A stretch of 64,000 nucleotides of DNA from Antrihabitans spumae (GTDB lineage: Bacteria; Actinomycetota; Actinomycetes; Mycobacteriales; Mycobacteriaceae), in the NCBI RefSeq assembly GCF_043944905.1, contig NZ_JBIMSN010000116.1:1-64000 (forward strand), written 5' to 3'. This document shows positions 54,247-63,600 of the stretch, in pieces. Below the pieces are notes generated by a model. The model searched no databases and was not told where the DNA came from. It saw only the letters and a program-made list of their open reading frames with translations. Within the stretch, counting starts at the first letter, position 1; each line of letters begins with the position of its first letter. A program made the position numbers and the translations under genes.

Positions 54247-55212
54247 ATGAGCGTGACGGACGCCTTCAAGACCTTTCAGGACGTCGTGAACGCTGACATC
54301 ACACACGTCCGCGAAGCGCGCGCCCGGCGCGATCTCTTCAAGAGTGCCTTCGGCACCGAGGACGATGTGGAGGAAGTCATCGCGTCCGGATCGCTCGCGC
54401 GAGGGACGCACAAGGACCCGATCCATGACGTCGATGTGATCGTCGTCTTCGATCAGGACGAGCATCCTGAGTGGGGAGCGCCGGGAGGTTCCGCCGCGGA
54501 CGCTCTCGATCACACGCGCGAGCGTGTCAACGCGCTGCTCGGGGCGACGAACGGCACCTACGACCACGCCGTCCGACTGGCCCGGTGGCGCAACCATGCC
54601 GTCAAGTGCTTCCTAGATGACCCCGACGATCCTGACGCTTTCACGGTTGATGCCATGCCAGCACTTCGCCGCGATGGGCGGCTCCTCATTCCTGAAGCAC
54701 TCTCGGAAGACTGGGTCGCTTGCGACCCCGAATCCCTGATCGCCGAGGTCGCGGATAGGCACGCACAGTGGAACAAGTTCGCCGGCACTGTTCGGATGCT
54801 CAAGTGGTGGGCCGCCGAGCAAGACACCAAGATCAAGTCTCTCGTCATGGAGGTCCTCGCGCTCGACTTCCTGCTGACGGACGTCAACCAGCCCGCTGCG
54901 ATCAAGCAGTTCTTCGTCAGCGCCTGCTACCACATTGAGGGCGGGAACGAAGTGGCCGATCCTGCTGGGCTCTGTGGACCGATTCAGCCTGACATCGACT
55001 ACGGCGAGTTCGCCGATTCCCTTCGATCTGCACGAGATAACGCGATCAAGGCCTTCCAGGCACAGGCGAACAACGACACTGCCGCTGCGATCAAGCACTG
55101 GGGTGAGGTGTTTGGGGACGACTTCCCGAAGCCTCCCGCCTCCACTGGCAACCCGGCGCCTGCGGTCGTACCAGCGGCGCCCCGACCGGTGAAGGACACT
55201 CCGCAGGGATGA
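54247..55212 (+). CDS. CD-NTase (CBASS cyclic-oligonucleotide synthase)
   Basis: The 321-residue product is a polymerase-beta-fold nucleotidyltransferase: GSLARGT (residues 48-54), DVDVIVVF with metal ligands Asp61 and Asp63, and a third acidic residue, Asp135, in AFTVDAMPA. A helical domain follows, and the last 30 residues form a Pro/Ala-rich flexible tail ending in Gly321 (KDTPQG). On infection such enzymes make a cyclic di- or trinucleotide. The glycine-ended tail is what E1/E2 machinery conjugates in type II CBASS. The stop overlaps the next gene (ATGA). Confidence 0.93.
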   Translation: MSVTDAFKTFQDVVNADITHVREARARRDLFKSAFGTEDDVEEVIASGSLARGTHKDPIHDVDVIVVFDQDEHPEWGAPGGSAADALDHTRERVNALLGATNGTYDHAVRLARWRNHAVKCFLDDPDDPDAFTVDAMPALRRDGRLLIPEALSEDWVACDPESLIAEVADRHAQWNKFAGTVRMLKWWAAEQDTKIKSLVMEVLALDFLLTDVNQPAAIKQFFVSACYHIEGGNEVADPAGLCGPIQPDIDYGEFADSLRSARDNAIKAFQAQANNDTAAAIKHWGEVFGDDFPKPPASTGNPAPAVVPAAPRPVKDTPQG

Positions 55213-55823
55213 CTCGCGCAACAGGGCCGGATCGCGGCGCGGGCACCGCGGCGCTCAACCCCGTGCTCTGGACTGAACGTGAACCTGTGCGATTGGCGCG
55301 CGACCAAGATGAAGTCCAGGCATTCGCGCCGTTGCTCGAATACCAGAGTCCAGCAGACGACGGCTTGCCGCACGGCGGATGGATCGGCGTGCTCCCCCGC
55401 TGGCCGTTCGAGCGGCCGCAGCCCAATACTCTCGACGAGCTGCTCGGGGACCAGGAACTGCGGGTGCTCGTCGCCTACTCCGCGGCGCACCCGATGGTGC
55501 CGCCGACCATCTACTCCCTCGATCCGGAGCCGTCGATCTGGGAACAGACACAGTCCGCATGGCACGTAGCCCCAGGAGGATCGCTCTGTCTGCTCCAGAG
55601 CGATGGCGGCTGGCAGCCCGAAGCCAGCCTCACCGAGCTTCTGGCGAAGGCATCGGGGTGGCGAATCGAGTACGCCCTCATGAAGGCTGGAGTCATCAAT
55701 GAGATGTCGGTCAATGGCATCGTCTCTGACCCCTCGCACGACCACCTGATTGACCGAGCGATTCAGCGAGCAGCTCCAACACCGGACCCGACCGAGGCGG
55801 GAGACACAGATGTCTCCCAGTAA
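55209..55823 (+). CDS. E2-like ubiquitin-conjugating protein (CBASS)
   Basis: A 204-residue protein with the E2 core of type II CBASS: HPMVPPTIYSLDPEP, then SAWHVAPGGSLCLLQ with His119 and the probable catalytic Cys127, then GGWQPEASLTELLAKASGW. In most type II systems this domain is fused to the E1 in one Cap2 protein; here it is a separate gene that starts inside the cyclase stop and ends 14 bases inside the E1 gene. It should receive the cyclase C-terminus as a thioester. Confidence 0.85.
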   Translation: MTRATGPDRGAGTAALNPVLWTEREPVRLARDQDEVQAFAPLLEYQSPADDGLPHGGWIGVLPRWPFERPQPNTLDELLGDQELRVLVAYSAAHPMVPPTIYSLDPEPSIWEQTQSAWHVAPGGSLCLLQSDGGWQPEASLTELLAKASGWRIEYALMKAGVINEMSVNGIVSDPSHDHLIDRAIQRAAPTPDPTEAGDTDVSQ

Positions 55824-57108
55824 CCCCTACATCGTGATGCCCAGAGACGCGGTCACGAAGATCGCAGGCTCCGACCTGTCGGGCGGATCGCTGGTGCTCC
55901 GCCGCGTTCCCGCGGACGATATGTATGTCGTCCAGACCGTGGAAACCGGCAAAGACATCCGGCTTCCAGCCGAAGTCCCACGCGAGTACGCCGCGCTTCG
56001 TTCAGGCGACCCCCACCATGCCGCTCAGTGGATCAGGGTGGCACCGAACGACGCCCATCTTCACCATCTCTTCTTGTCCAGACGCCCCGATATCTCCATA
56101 GGGTTCAAAGAATTCAGGGAGCTGGTGCCGGGCGTTGCCGATCCCGGCAACCACCTTGGCGTGGTCGTCACTCACGACCCCGATCTTCCACCGGAGCTGG
56201 TGGAGGCCGGTGCCTCGGAGTTTGCGGGATGGGCTGTCCGGCGCAGCGGTGTGGAACCGCTCGCTATCGAGATGGAGCCAGAAGTTGTTGGCCTGGCACA
56301 GTTGGCTGGCAAGTGGCCGATCGAGCAGCTCGCCGCCAACAGCGTCATGGTCGTGGGCTGCGGCAGCATCGGCAGCGCCGCAGCAGAGGCGCTAGCAGGA
56401 TACGGAGTCGGACGTGTGGAACTTGTCGACCCGGACCGATTCCTCTGGCACAACATGCTTCGCCACACTCTCGGCGCCGAAAGCGTCGGGCGGTTCAAGG
56501 TGGCGGCCATGAAAGATCACCTCGCCCAGCACTGGCCGCAACAGACAGTACTTGCCCACCGACGCGACGTGGTTGCCGAGGCGCACTACATCCGGCCCAT
56601 CGTCGACCGCGTCGACCTGGTGCTCTGTGCCGCAGACGGTATTGCTCCCAGGCGTGTCGTCAGCCACCTCTCCAGGCGCGCACGGAAGCCGGCGATCTTG
56701 GCGTGCGTGCTCGACAATGGCTCGATCGCAGAAGTCATCAGGCTGCGACCAACACCCCGGTTCGGATGTCTCCTCTGTCTACGGCAGCAGCTTGCAGATC
56801 AGGGAGCGATGGACGCTGAGGCGGATCAGGAGTTGGATTACGGCACCGGGCGCGTCCACCAGCCAATGACGGCTGTGCCGCCTGATCTCCGATACATCGG
56901 CACGTTCGCCGCAAAAGTAGCGATCGCGACACTTCTGGAATCGCTTCACGGTGACCACACCCAGCAGGTTCCCGGCGAACACGCCATCATCGGTCTCCGA
57001 CCAGCAGGTGACCTCGCAGCCCCTTTCGACCTCAGCCAAGCCGGCGATGTTCGGTGGTCGTCCATTCCCAGACCTCGTGCATCGTGCCCGACCTGCTCGC
57101 CAGGATGA
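55810..57108 (+). CDS. E1/ThiF-like activating enzyme (CBASS)
   Basis: A 432-residue protein. Residues 175-420 are a ThiF/E1 Rossmann fold with the ATP-binding VMVVGCGSIGSAAAEAL (Gly-rich 183-189), VELVDPDRF, and conserved-looking cysteines in RFGCLLCLRQQ and CPTC near the end that may bind zinc or act as the catalytic Cys. Residues 1-170 form an extra domain I cannot name, with no E2-type Cys motif. The ATG at 55810 lies inside the E2 stop; the longer frame is unsupported. It would adenylate the cyclase tail for transfer to the E2. Confidence 0.88.
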   Translation: MSPSNPYIVMPRDAVTKIAGSDLSGGSLVLRRVPADDMYVVQTVETGKDIRLPAEVPREYAALRSGDPHHAAQWIRVAPNDAHLHHLFLSRRPDISIGFKEFRELVPGVADPGNHLGVVVTHDPDLPPELVEAGASEFAGWAVRRSGVEPLAIEMEPEVVGLAQLAGKWPIEQLAANSVMVVGCGSIGSAAAEALAGYGVGRVELVDPDRFLWHNMLRHTLGAESVGRFKVAAMKDHLAQHWPQQTVLAHRRDVVAEAHYIRPIVDRVDLVLCAADGIAPRRVVSHLSRRARKPAILACVLDNGSIAEVIRLRPTPRFGCLLCLRQQLADQGAMDAEADQELDYGTGRVHQPMTAVPPDLRYIGTFAAKVAIATLLESLHGDHTQQVPGEHAIIGLRPAGDLAAPFDLSQAGDVRWSSIPRPRASCPTCSPG

Positions 57109-57662
57109 CAGGTCGAAGAGAGGTGCCTCCGCTGACGATCACTGACGTCGCACTCGGCACGATCGCGCGCGAGGCGTTGCGGTCCGTCGATGGACTCGAA
57201 ACTGGCGGCATCCTGCTCGGGAACGACGCGACTGATGGGATCGACATCCGACACGCCGGCGGACCTGGACCCAACGCCACCCGCGGCGAACGCACCTTTA
57301 TGCGAGACCTCGACCATGCCCGGCGTCTCGCGGACTACGCCTGGTCGGAGGACCGTAGCCAGTGGATAGGCGAATGGCACACCCACCCGACCGGAGGACT
57401 CTCCCCGAGCGAGGTTGATCTCCACTCCTACATGCGCCATCTGCACGACCCCGAACTGGGGTTCGACAAGTTCGTCGCGATCATCGCTGGATTCGATTCA
57501 TCGGCACGAGTGGTCGTTGCAATTTGGCTCGTAGAACGGGACCGCATCTTGGCAGTGTTACCCGAGAGGCTTCCTACGGCGCCTGCTGTAAACAGCCCGC
57601 ACGCCAGTGACGCGGTGAGGCACGCCACCTTCGTAACTGAAGAACACAAGGAGACGCCATGA
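57105..57662 (+). CDS. cap3: JAB/JAMM deconjugating peptidase (Cap3-like)
   Basis: A 185-residue metalloprotease with the JAMM set: Glu32 in GLETGGILLG and the zinc motif HTHPTGGLSPSEVD (His92, His94, Ser102, Asp105). In type II CBASS this enzyme removes the cyclase from its conjugates. It overlaps the E1 stop and the effector start by ATGA, so all five enzymes are translationally chained. Confidence 0.93.
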   Translation: MTGRREVPPLTITDVALGTIAREALRSVDGLETGGILLGNDATDGIDIRHAGGPGPNATRGERTFMRDLDHARRLADYAWSEDRSQWIGEWHTHPTGGLSPSEVDLHSYMRHLHDPELGFDKFVAIIAGFDSSARVVVAIWLVERDRILAVLPERLPTAPAVNSPHASDAVRHATFVTEEHKETP

Positions 57663-58963
57663 CATCCGATTCCGCCGCCCCTGACCCAGCAGACCCTGTC
57701 TTCATCTCGTACCGCCAGAAGGACGGTACTGGTGTTGCTACGGAGCTCGCCTGGCTCCTCCGGGCCGCCGGCATCCCTGTGTGGCGGGACCGAGACGATC
57801 TGCCGCCAGGCGACACCGAGGCCCGACTCAAGCAAGCGATAGCGGCCGGCATCTCCGGCGGCGTTCTCGTGACGACACCGGACGTGGTGAACAGCAGAGT
57901 CGTGAAGACGTTGGAAGCACCTCAACTCCTTGAGCTACACCGCGACCACGAAGTGTTTGCACTCGGCATCATCAACTCGGTGAAGACAGACCACGGCGGA
58001 ACAGATTACGACGCTCCTGACCGGCTCCTAGAGATTCGTCCCGGCACCTTGAGCGGTGTAGATCAGCAATCCGCCGAGCGCGATGGTCTGCTGGCATTGA
58101 TCCGCGGTTTGGTCTGGCACCGGATCGCGTCTCTTCGCAAGCGAATCGAGGCAACCGACCAGACGTTCCACCTAAGCCTCCAGACCAGGAACACGCCACA
58201 GGTCTATGACCGAACCGGTGACGAACTGGACATCCGGCTCATGCCCTCCGATCACGAACGGCTTCCGAGCGCCGATGGGCTCCGAGACCTCAAGGACACC
58301 ATCGGTCTCCTCCCCGATGCCGTGACCCGTTCCGGGGCACATCGCCTACGTGTTGCTGGAGGGGCTCATCTCTCCGTGGCCTTCGCGGTCGGGGCGGCCT
58401 TGCCTTCGTCTCGAAACGGACACATGGACGTGATCGACCAACAGGGCGCCACCTGGTCGAGCGATGGCGAAGCGCGGTTCATCACGCAAACGCAAGTGCA
58501 AATCGCAGATCAAGGCGGCGAGCCATCTGCGATCACGACCGGCCGCCCCTCCGTAGCCGTGTATGTCGATCTCCTGCCCCAACGCAGCGACACCGCCTTC
58601 ACCCGCTATATCGAAGACCACAGGCCGTTTCTCGCGGCCTGGCGTCATCTCACAAGTGCGAGCGGCACGCTCCTCGACGCCACTGATGCAGGCCTGATCG
58701 CCGCCGACGTCGCCGCGCACATCCGTGCCCTGTCGAACGACAACTCCAACGCCGAGGTGCACCTCCTGCTGCGGTGCCCGTTCCCACTTGCGCTTCTCAT
58801 CGGGCGATTGACCAACACCCTGCGCGTAGTAGTCCATGAATGGGACGATTCCGACCCCATCGACGGTGAAGACTACCGCGCAAGGTACGTGCCCACCATG
58901 CGTTTACGTACATCTGCAAGCTCAGGTGTCATCGAAGATGTGCTCCTCCCGGATGCGTCTTGA
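57659..58963 (+). CDS. TIR-SAVED CBASS effector
   Basis: A 434-residue effector. Residues 10-110 are a TIR domain (DPVFISYRQKDGTGVATEL, AGIPVWRDRDDLPPGD) with a probable catalytic Glu86 in VVKTLEAPQLL. The C-terminal 220 residues match a SAVED cyclic-nucleotide sensor: LRVAGGAHLSVAFAVGAALP, PSVAVYVDLLP, and NSNAEVHLLLRCPFPLALLIG. Known TIR-SAVED proteins form filaments on binding cyclic trinucleotide and then destroy NAD+. That mode of action is inferred from the family. Confidence 0.92.
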   Translation: MTSDSAAPDPADPVFISYRQKDGTGVATELAWLLRAAGIPVWRDRDDLPPGDTEARLKQAIAAGISGGVLVTTPDVVNSRVVKTLEAPQLLELHRDHEVFALGIINSVKTDHGGTDYDAPDRLLEIRPGTLSGVDQQSAERDGLLALIRGLVWHRIASLRKRIEATDQTFHLSLQTRNTPQVYDRTGDELDIRLMPSDHERLPSADGLRDLKDTIGLLPDAVTRSGAHRLRVAGGAHLSVAFAVGAALPSSRNGHMDVIDQQGATWSSDGEARFITQTQVQIADQGGEPSAITTGRPSVAVYVDLLPQRSDTAFTRYIEDHRPFLAAWRHLTSASGTLLDATDAGLIAADVAAHIRALSNDNSNAEVHLLLRCPFPLALLIGRLTNTLRVVVHEWDDSDPIDGEDYRARYVPTMRLRTSASSGVIEDVLLPDAS

Positions 58964-59072
58964 CTGCGCCAACCGACCTTGCGGTCGCCCGTAACACCAT
59001 GTTAAGCGTCACTCCCGCATGGAGGATTCGCTCGACGTTTAGACAACGGCGCTCCGAAGGACACGGACGTCT

Positions 59073-60575
59073 ATGAGCTTCTCGCGCGATCCGGGCTTGC
59101 CCTACTCGGCATTCACTCAAGCGTGCCGCGCCTTCAAACCCAGCGAGCTGATCCCGGCGATCGCGCAGGCCTCGGCATCGCTCGGCGAACCGCCGTATCC
59201 AGATGCTGTGAAACATCGGATGCCGCCGTGGGGATTGGCTGCGGCCGCGCGAGATTCGCTTCTCTACGGCAATGAGTATCGCTCGAAGGCCGTCGATGAG
59301 AAGGCGCTGCGGAAGCTGATGCACAAGTTCCAGATCGCGATGGACATCGACGATGCTGATGTGGGGTCCGAGGACTTCCTCGTCAAAGTGATGACTCGGG
59401 TCACGTACGAGCAGTTCCCCTACCAGGAGTCGATGTTCGAGGAACTTGCTCGCTCCCACGCCTGGATGGTCGAGGGTCTGCCCGACGTCGAGACCCGAGT
59501 GATCACGGAGGACTCGCTGGCGGCCATGCTCGACGGAATTCCGTTCCGCGAGGCGATCGGCGCGACGTTCTTCCTCCAAGTGGGTGCCTTCCAGAACGGT
59601 GGAGCATACAAGCCTGGCTGGCTGGATCAGCCAAACTTCACTGAAGTGCTGAAGCTCTATCCGCGGACGAACATAGAGAAGATCGCCTCTCGACTCACCA
59701 CGACACCCGCAGCCTTTCGGACTGCTTTCAACGACCACTCGGTCGGAACAGCCACAGCGGCCCGATTCGATTACAACCCGTTGATGGCGACGCCGTTCGT
59801 GGACATGGGCGACGGGGAGCCTGTTGCTCCAGCGACGCGTCTGATCATGCGGACGGTCACGCCGGGAGGTTTGTACTACATCGGGATGACCAAGCACGGC
59901 AAGGCTTTCGCGGATGATCTCGGAGGCCTGTTCGAGCACTACATTGGTCGACAACTCAACCTGATCGAAGACGCGGAGGTCGAACCCGAGATTGTCTACG
60001 GCAAGGGTGGCGGTCACAAGAGCGTTGACTGGTTTGTGATCCTGCCCAGTCTGGTCATCTTGGTTGAGGTCAAGTCTCGCCGCCTCGGCCCGGCAGCACG
60101 GGCCGGCGATGCGACGCTGATGAATTCGCTCAGCGAGACCCTAGGCGGCGCACGGAAGCAGTTGACCCGTACGGTCAGCCATCTTGCTGACAATCACCCG
60201 GCGTTCACGAACATCCCAACCGACCGCCCCATGTTGGGGTTGATCGTCACGGCGGAGCCGTTCTATACCGGAGCCGCGTACCTTCTCGACCATGACGTTG
60301 CAGTCATCCCTGGCGGGAGGCTCCCAGATGTTCCTGTAGCCGCGGCGAGCGCGCGTGAAGTCGAGTGGCTCGTGACGCACGGCAAAGACGTTGAGCCGCT
60401 GCTCCTCGCAGAGATGGCGAAGAGTGCAGGAGGTGTCGTCAGCCTGCGTGACATCGGTAAGAAGGTTGATACCGAGAATCCGATTCTGTTGAACGCTTGG
60501 AATGCGTATCCTTGGCCGACCGGCAAAGGACATGGCGATGGAGAGTCATCATCGACGCCGTCCGGCAATCGCTGA
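59073..60575 (+). CDS. PD-(D/E)XK nuclease-like protein
   Basis: A 500-residue protein of unknown family with, in its C-terminal half, LFEHYIGRQL (Glu288) and SVDWFVILPSLVILVEVKS, a PD-(D/E)XK nuclease pattern with Asp319, Glu332 and Lys334. The first 270 residues are helical and show no motif I know. It begins 110 bases after the CBASS effector on the same strand and may be cotranscribed or an independent defence gene. No modification enzyme is nearby, so it is not an ordinary type II restriction system. Confidence 0.75.
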   Translation: MSFSRDPGLPYSAFTQACRAFKPSELIPAIAQASASLGEPPYPDAVKHRMPPWGLAAAARDSLLYGNEYRSKAVDEKALRKLMHKFQIAMDIDDADVGSEDFLVKVMTRVTYEQFPYQESMFEELARSHAWMVEGLPDVETRVITEDSLAAMLDGIPFREAIGATFFLQVGAFQNGGAYKPGWLDQPNFTEVLKLYPRTNIEKIASRLTTTPAAFRTAFNDHSVGTATAARFDYNPLMATPFVDMGDGEPVAPATRLIMRTVTPGGLYYIGMTKHGKAFADDLGGLFEHYIGRQLNLIEDAEVEPEIVYGKGGGHKSVDWFVILPSLVILVEVKSRRLGPAARAGDATLMNSLSETLGGARKQLTRTVSHLADNHPAFTNIPTDRPMLGLIVTAEPFYTGAAYLLDHDVAVIPGGRLPDVPVAAASAREVEWLVTHGKDVEPLLLAEMAKSAGGVVSLRDIGKKVDTENPILLNAWNAYPWPTGKGHGDGESSSTPSGNR

Positions 60576-60633
60576 TTCTCACACTCGAACCAAGTCGACT
60601 GCAAGCTTCGGAAGTGCCGAAATCGCGCCACAC

Positions 60634-63600
60634 TTACAACGAGCGCTCGACGTCCTCGCGTCCCGGTGAATGCTGCGGTACATCGCTCGCTTGGGTGATG
60701 AAGCCATGTACTCGATCGAGGGCAGTTCGTGCACGGGCGGCGTCGATGCACTGCGCCGTGGACTGCGGCGGCGGCCCCAGTGGTCGGTCATCCGTGACGC
60801 CGTATCTGTCGCGGTAGGCCGCAACGGTGCGCCCGTAACGTCGCCACGCAGCGGCCTGGCGTTGATCGCGGGGTGGCTCGCCAAGATGCTGCGCCCATGA
60901 CTCGCCGGTCTCGCGTGCGGTGTCGAGCACGGCATCAGCGCGAGCTTCGATCATCTCGCGCCGCTCATCGAGGGCGTGGCGCATGTCGCGAATCATTGGG
61001 CCGTCGGCGGACGGAATCAGTCCGACGATCAGCCGTGGTGTCTTGCGAGTGCGGCCCGAGCCCGCCGGGCGTGCGGTGGCACGGGCGACGCGGTAGTGCA
61101 GGACGGAGGCGATGTCGTCGGCATCGGTGAACCCGCGCGCGGCCACCAGTCGCGGGAACAAGATGTCGAGGTCGTGGTGGTTGGCCTCCGCGCGGCGCAG
61201 TTCGGCAGTGAGTGCCCCGAACGCCTCCGACTCCACCGTCGCATCGGCTTGCTCGACTGTCAGGCCTGAGGACCTGATCAAGGTGGCCCAGCGGTCTCGT
61301 TGTGCTGCCGCGGCGATGGTCTCGTACTCAGCCGCGAGCTGGGCGATCGAACCCCACTGCTCATGTTCGGCAGTGATGGTCTCGTGCGCGGACAGCTCCG
61401 CACCCACATGCTGGAGCACCCCGAACAGCACCGACCGGCCGGTGGCGTCGGCGTTGTCGCCCGGATGCGGGTGGGCGTGCTCGTCGGCCCGGTCGAGGAT
61501 CACGTAGGCGCGGTTGGCGTGCTTGCCGCGGGTCATCGCGACGTAGAAGTTCTCCCTCGTTGTAGTCGGCTCCACCAGCACATGCGCGGTATCGACAGTG
61601 ACGCCCTGCGCCCTGTGCGCCGTGACCGCGTAGCCCAGATCAACATGGTCAGTCACGTAGGCGGCGGGGAGGACGATGGACCCGCCGAACCGGCGGCCGG
61701 CCTTGCGGATCGTGACCGAGCCGTCGTCCCGGACGCCGGTGATGGTCCAGGTGTCACCGTTGCGCACCCACGTCTTCTCGTTACGTAGCCGGCGGTCGTT
61801 GCGACGGGTGATGATCGTGTCCCCGACCCCGGCAGTGGTGCCGTCGTTCAGCTCGACCTCCCGACCGGGTGCCAACGTGCCGTCGAGGATCAGATCGGCA
61901 CGGGCGCGGGTGTTGAGGGCGCTCACGTGGTCGCGGGTCTCGGCGACCAGCACCGACACCAAGCCTTGGTTCCGGTCGGTGCGCCAGGCGGTGTAGGCGG
62001 CGTCGGTCATCGCATCGGCGTCGCCGTCGTGGATGCGGTCGTGGGCGAGGTAGGTGTCGATCACCTGCGTACGACCGTGCCGCAGTGCGAGGGAGGCGGT
62101 CTTCTCCCACTCGTGGGTGAACCGGTGCACGTCGACCAGCTCGGGCACATCGTCATGGTCACCGACGAGGAGCCCGAACGCGCCGCCGGCGTCCACGGAC
62201 TGGAGCTGGGCGTAGTCGCCGACCAGCAGCACCTTCGCATCGGCTCGTTCGGCCAGGTGGGTGATGCGGTCCAACGAGAGGGTTCCGGCGAGGGAGGCTT
62301 CGTCGATGATGACGAGTTGACCTGCCCGGAAGTCCTTGCCGTGGACGAGGTGGTTCTGCCACCACTTCGCCGTGTTCTCGCATCTGATCCCGAGGTCGTC
62401 GGCGAGGACCTGCGCGGCCACCGCGGACGGTGCGAGCCCGACTACGGACCCGGCGCCGTGTTCCTTCTCCCATGCCCGGCGCAGCGCGGACATTGCCGTC
62501 GTCTTCCCGGCCCCGGCCGGTCCGATCAGCACATCGAGGACACGGCCGGAGACCGCGATCTTCATGAGCGCGTCGGCCTGATCCTCGCCGAGCAACCGAC
62601 CCTCCGCATCGGGACGAGCGGTGATCTTCTCAACCGTCGCCAGCGGCACGGTCGGCCCGGTCGTGGTGCGGGAGCGGTCGAGCAGACGGTCCTCGGCGCC
62701 CAGGAGCAGCTCGGAGGAGAACACGGTCGAGTGCTTGGGCCGGAACACGCTGGTGCCGTCCACCCGCCGGAACGCCGCCGGTGACGTGGCGAGGTCGGGC
62801 GGCGTCAGCCGCAGCGAGGCTTGCTCGGCGGCGTCAACGATCATCGTGACGACCGCTTCGCGATCCTGCATGGTGGCGAAGCGCCAGCCCATCGTCTGCC
62901 GAGACGCCTCAGCCATCAAGTTCCACCGCCGCCACGTGGACCGCTTCTCACCCACCACCCCGACCACGGTCTGCCCGAGTTCGCCGATCGCATCGAGCGG
63001 TACGTCATCGGCACGCAGCAGCAGCGACTTGTCGTTGTCCGTCACGGCGCGCGCCCAGCCGCTGGCGTCCTGGCCGAGTACCCCGGTAGCACGGGTGCGC
63101 CACTCGGCAGTCAGGTCGGCCAGCGACCGCACCTGCTTCTCCGGGCGTGTGGCGAGGGTGGCTTGGGCGCGCAGCTTGATCACGATCGCCGTCGAGGGCT
63201 GGCGGCCGTGCTTGGTGACGTACTCGGCGATCAGCCGGTCCTTCTCGGCGTCGATGTGCCGGGCACGGGTCGAGAACTCAGCCACCAGCTCCTCCGGCAC
63301 GCTGCTGATCGCCCATGCCGGGTTCCGGTCCCGGCCCATGTCGCGGGCCTCCCACTCGACGCCGAAAGTGCGGGTCATGTGGTCGGCGAACACCGCCTCG
63401 TGCAGCTCCGACAGGGCGACCACGGCGGCGTGCATCGGCCGTCCATCCAGACTGCGCCACTTCCCGTCCAGCACGGTCTGCACCTTGTTGCTGATGACGA
63501 CGTGGGTGTGCAGATGAGGGTCGCCTGCGCGGGAGTCGAAGTGATCGAACGCCGTCGCCACCAGCCCGGTCACATCCACCTGCGCAACGGCTCCGTCGCC

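Noticed and set aside
59073..60575. Nuclease-like gene considered as a restriction-modification endonuclease
   Set aside because: No methyltransferase or specificity gene lies in the block, and the N-terminal half matches no restriction family I know.
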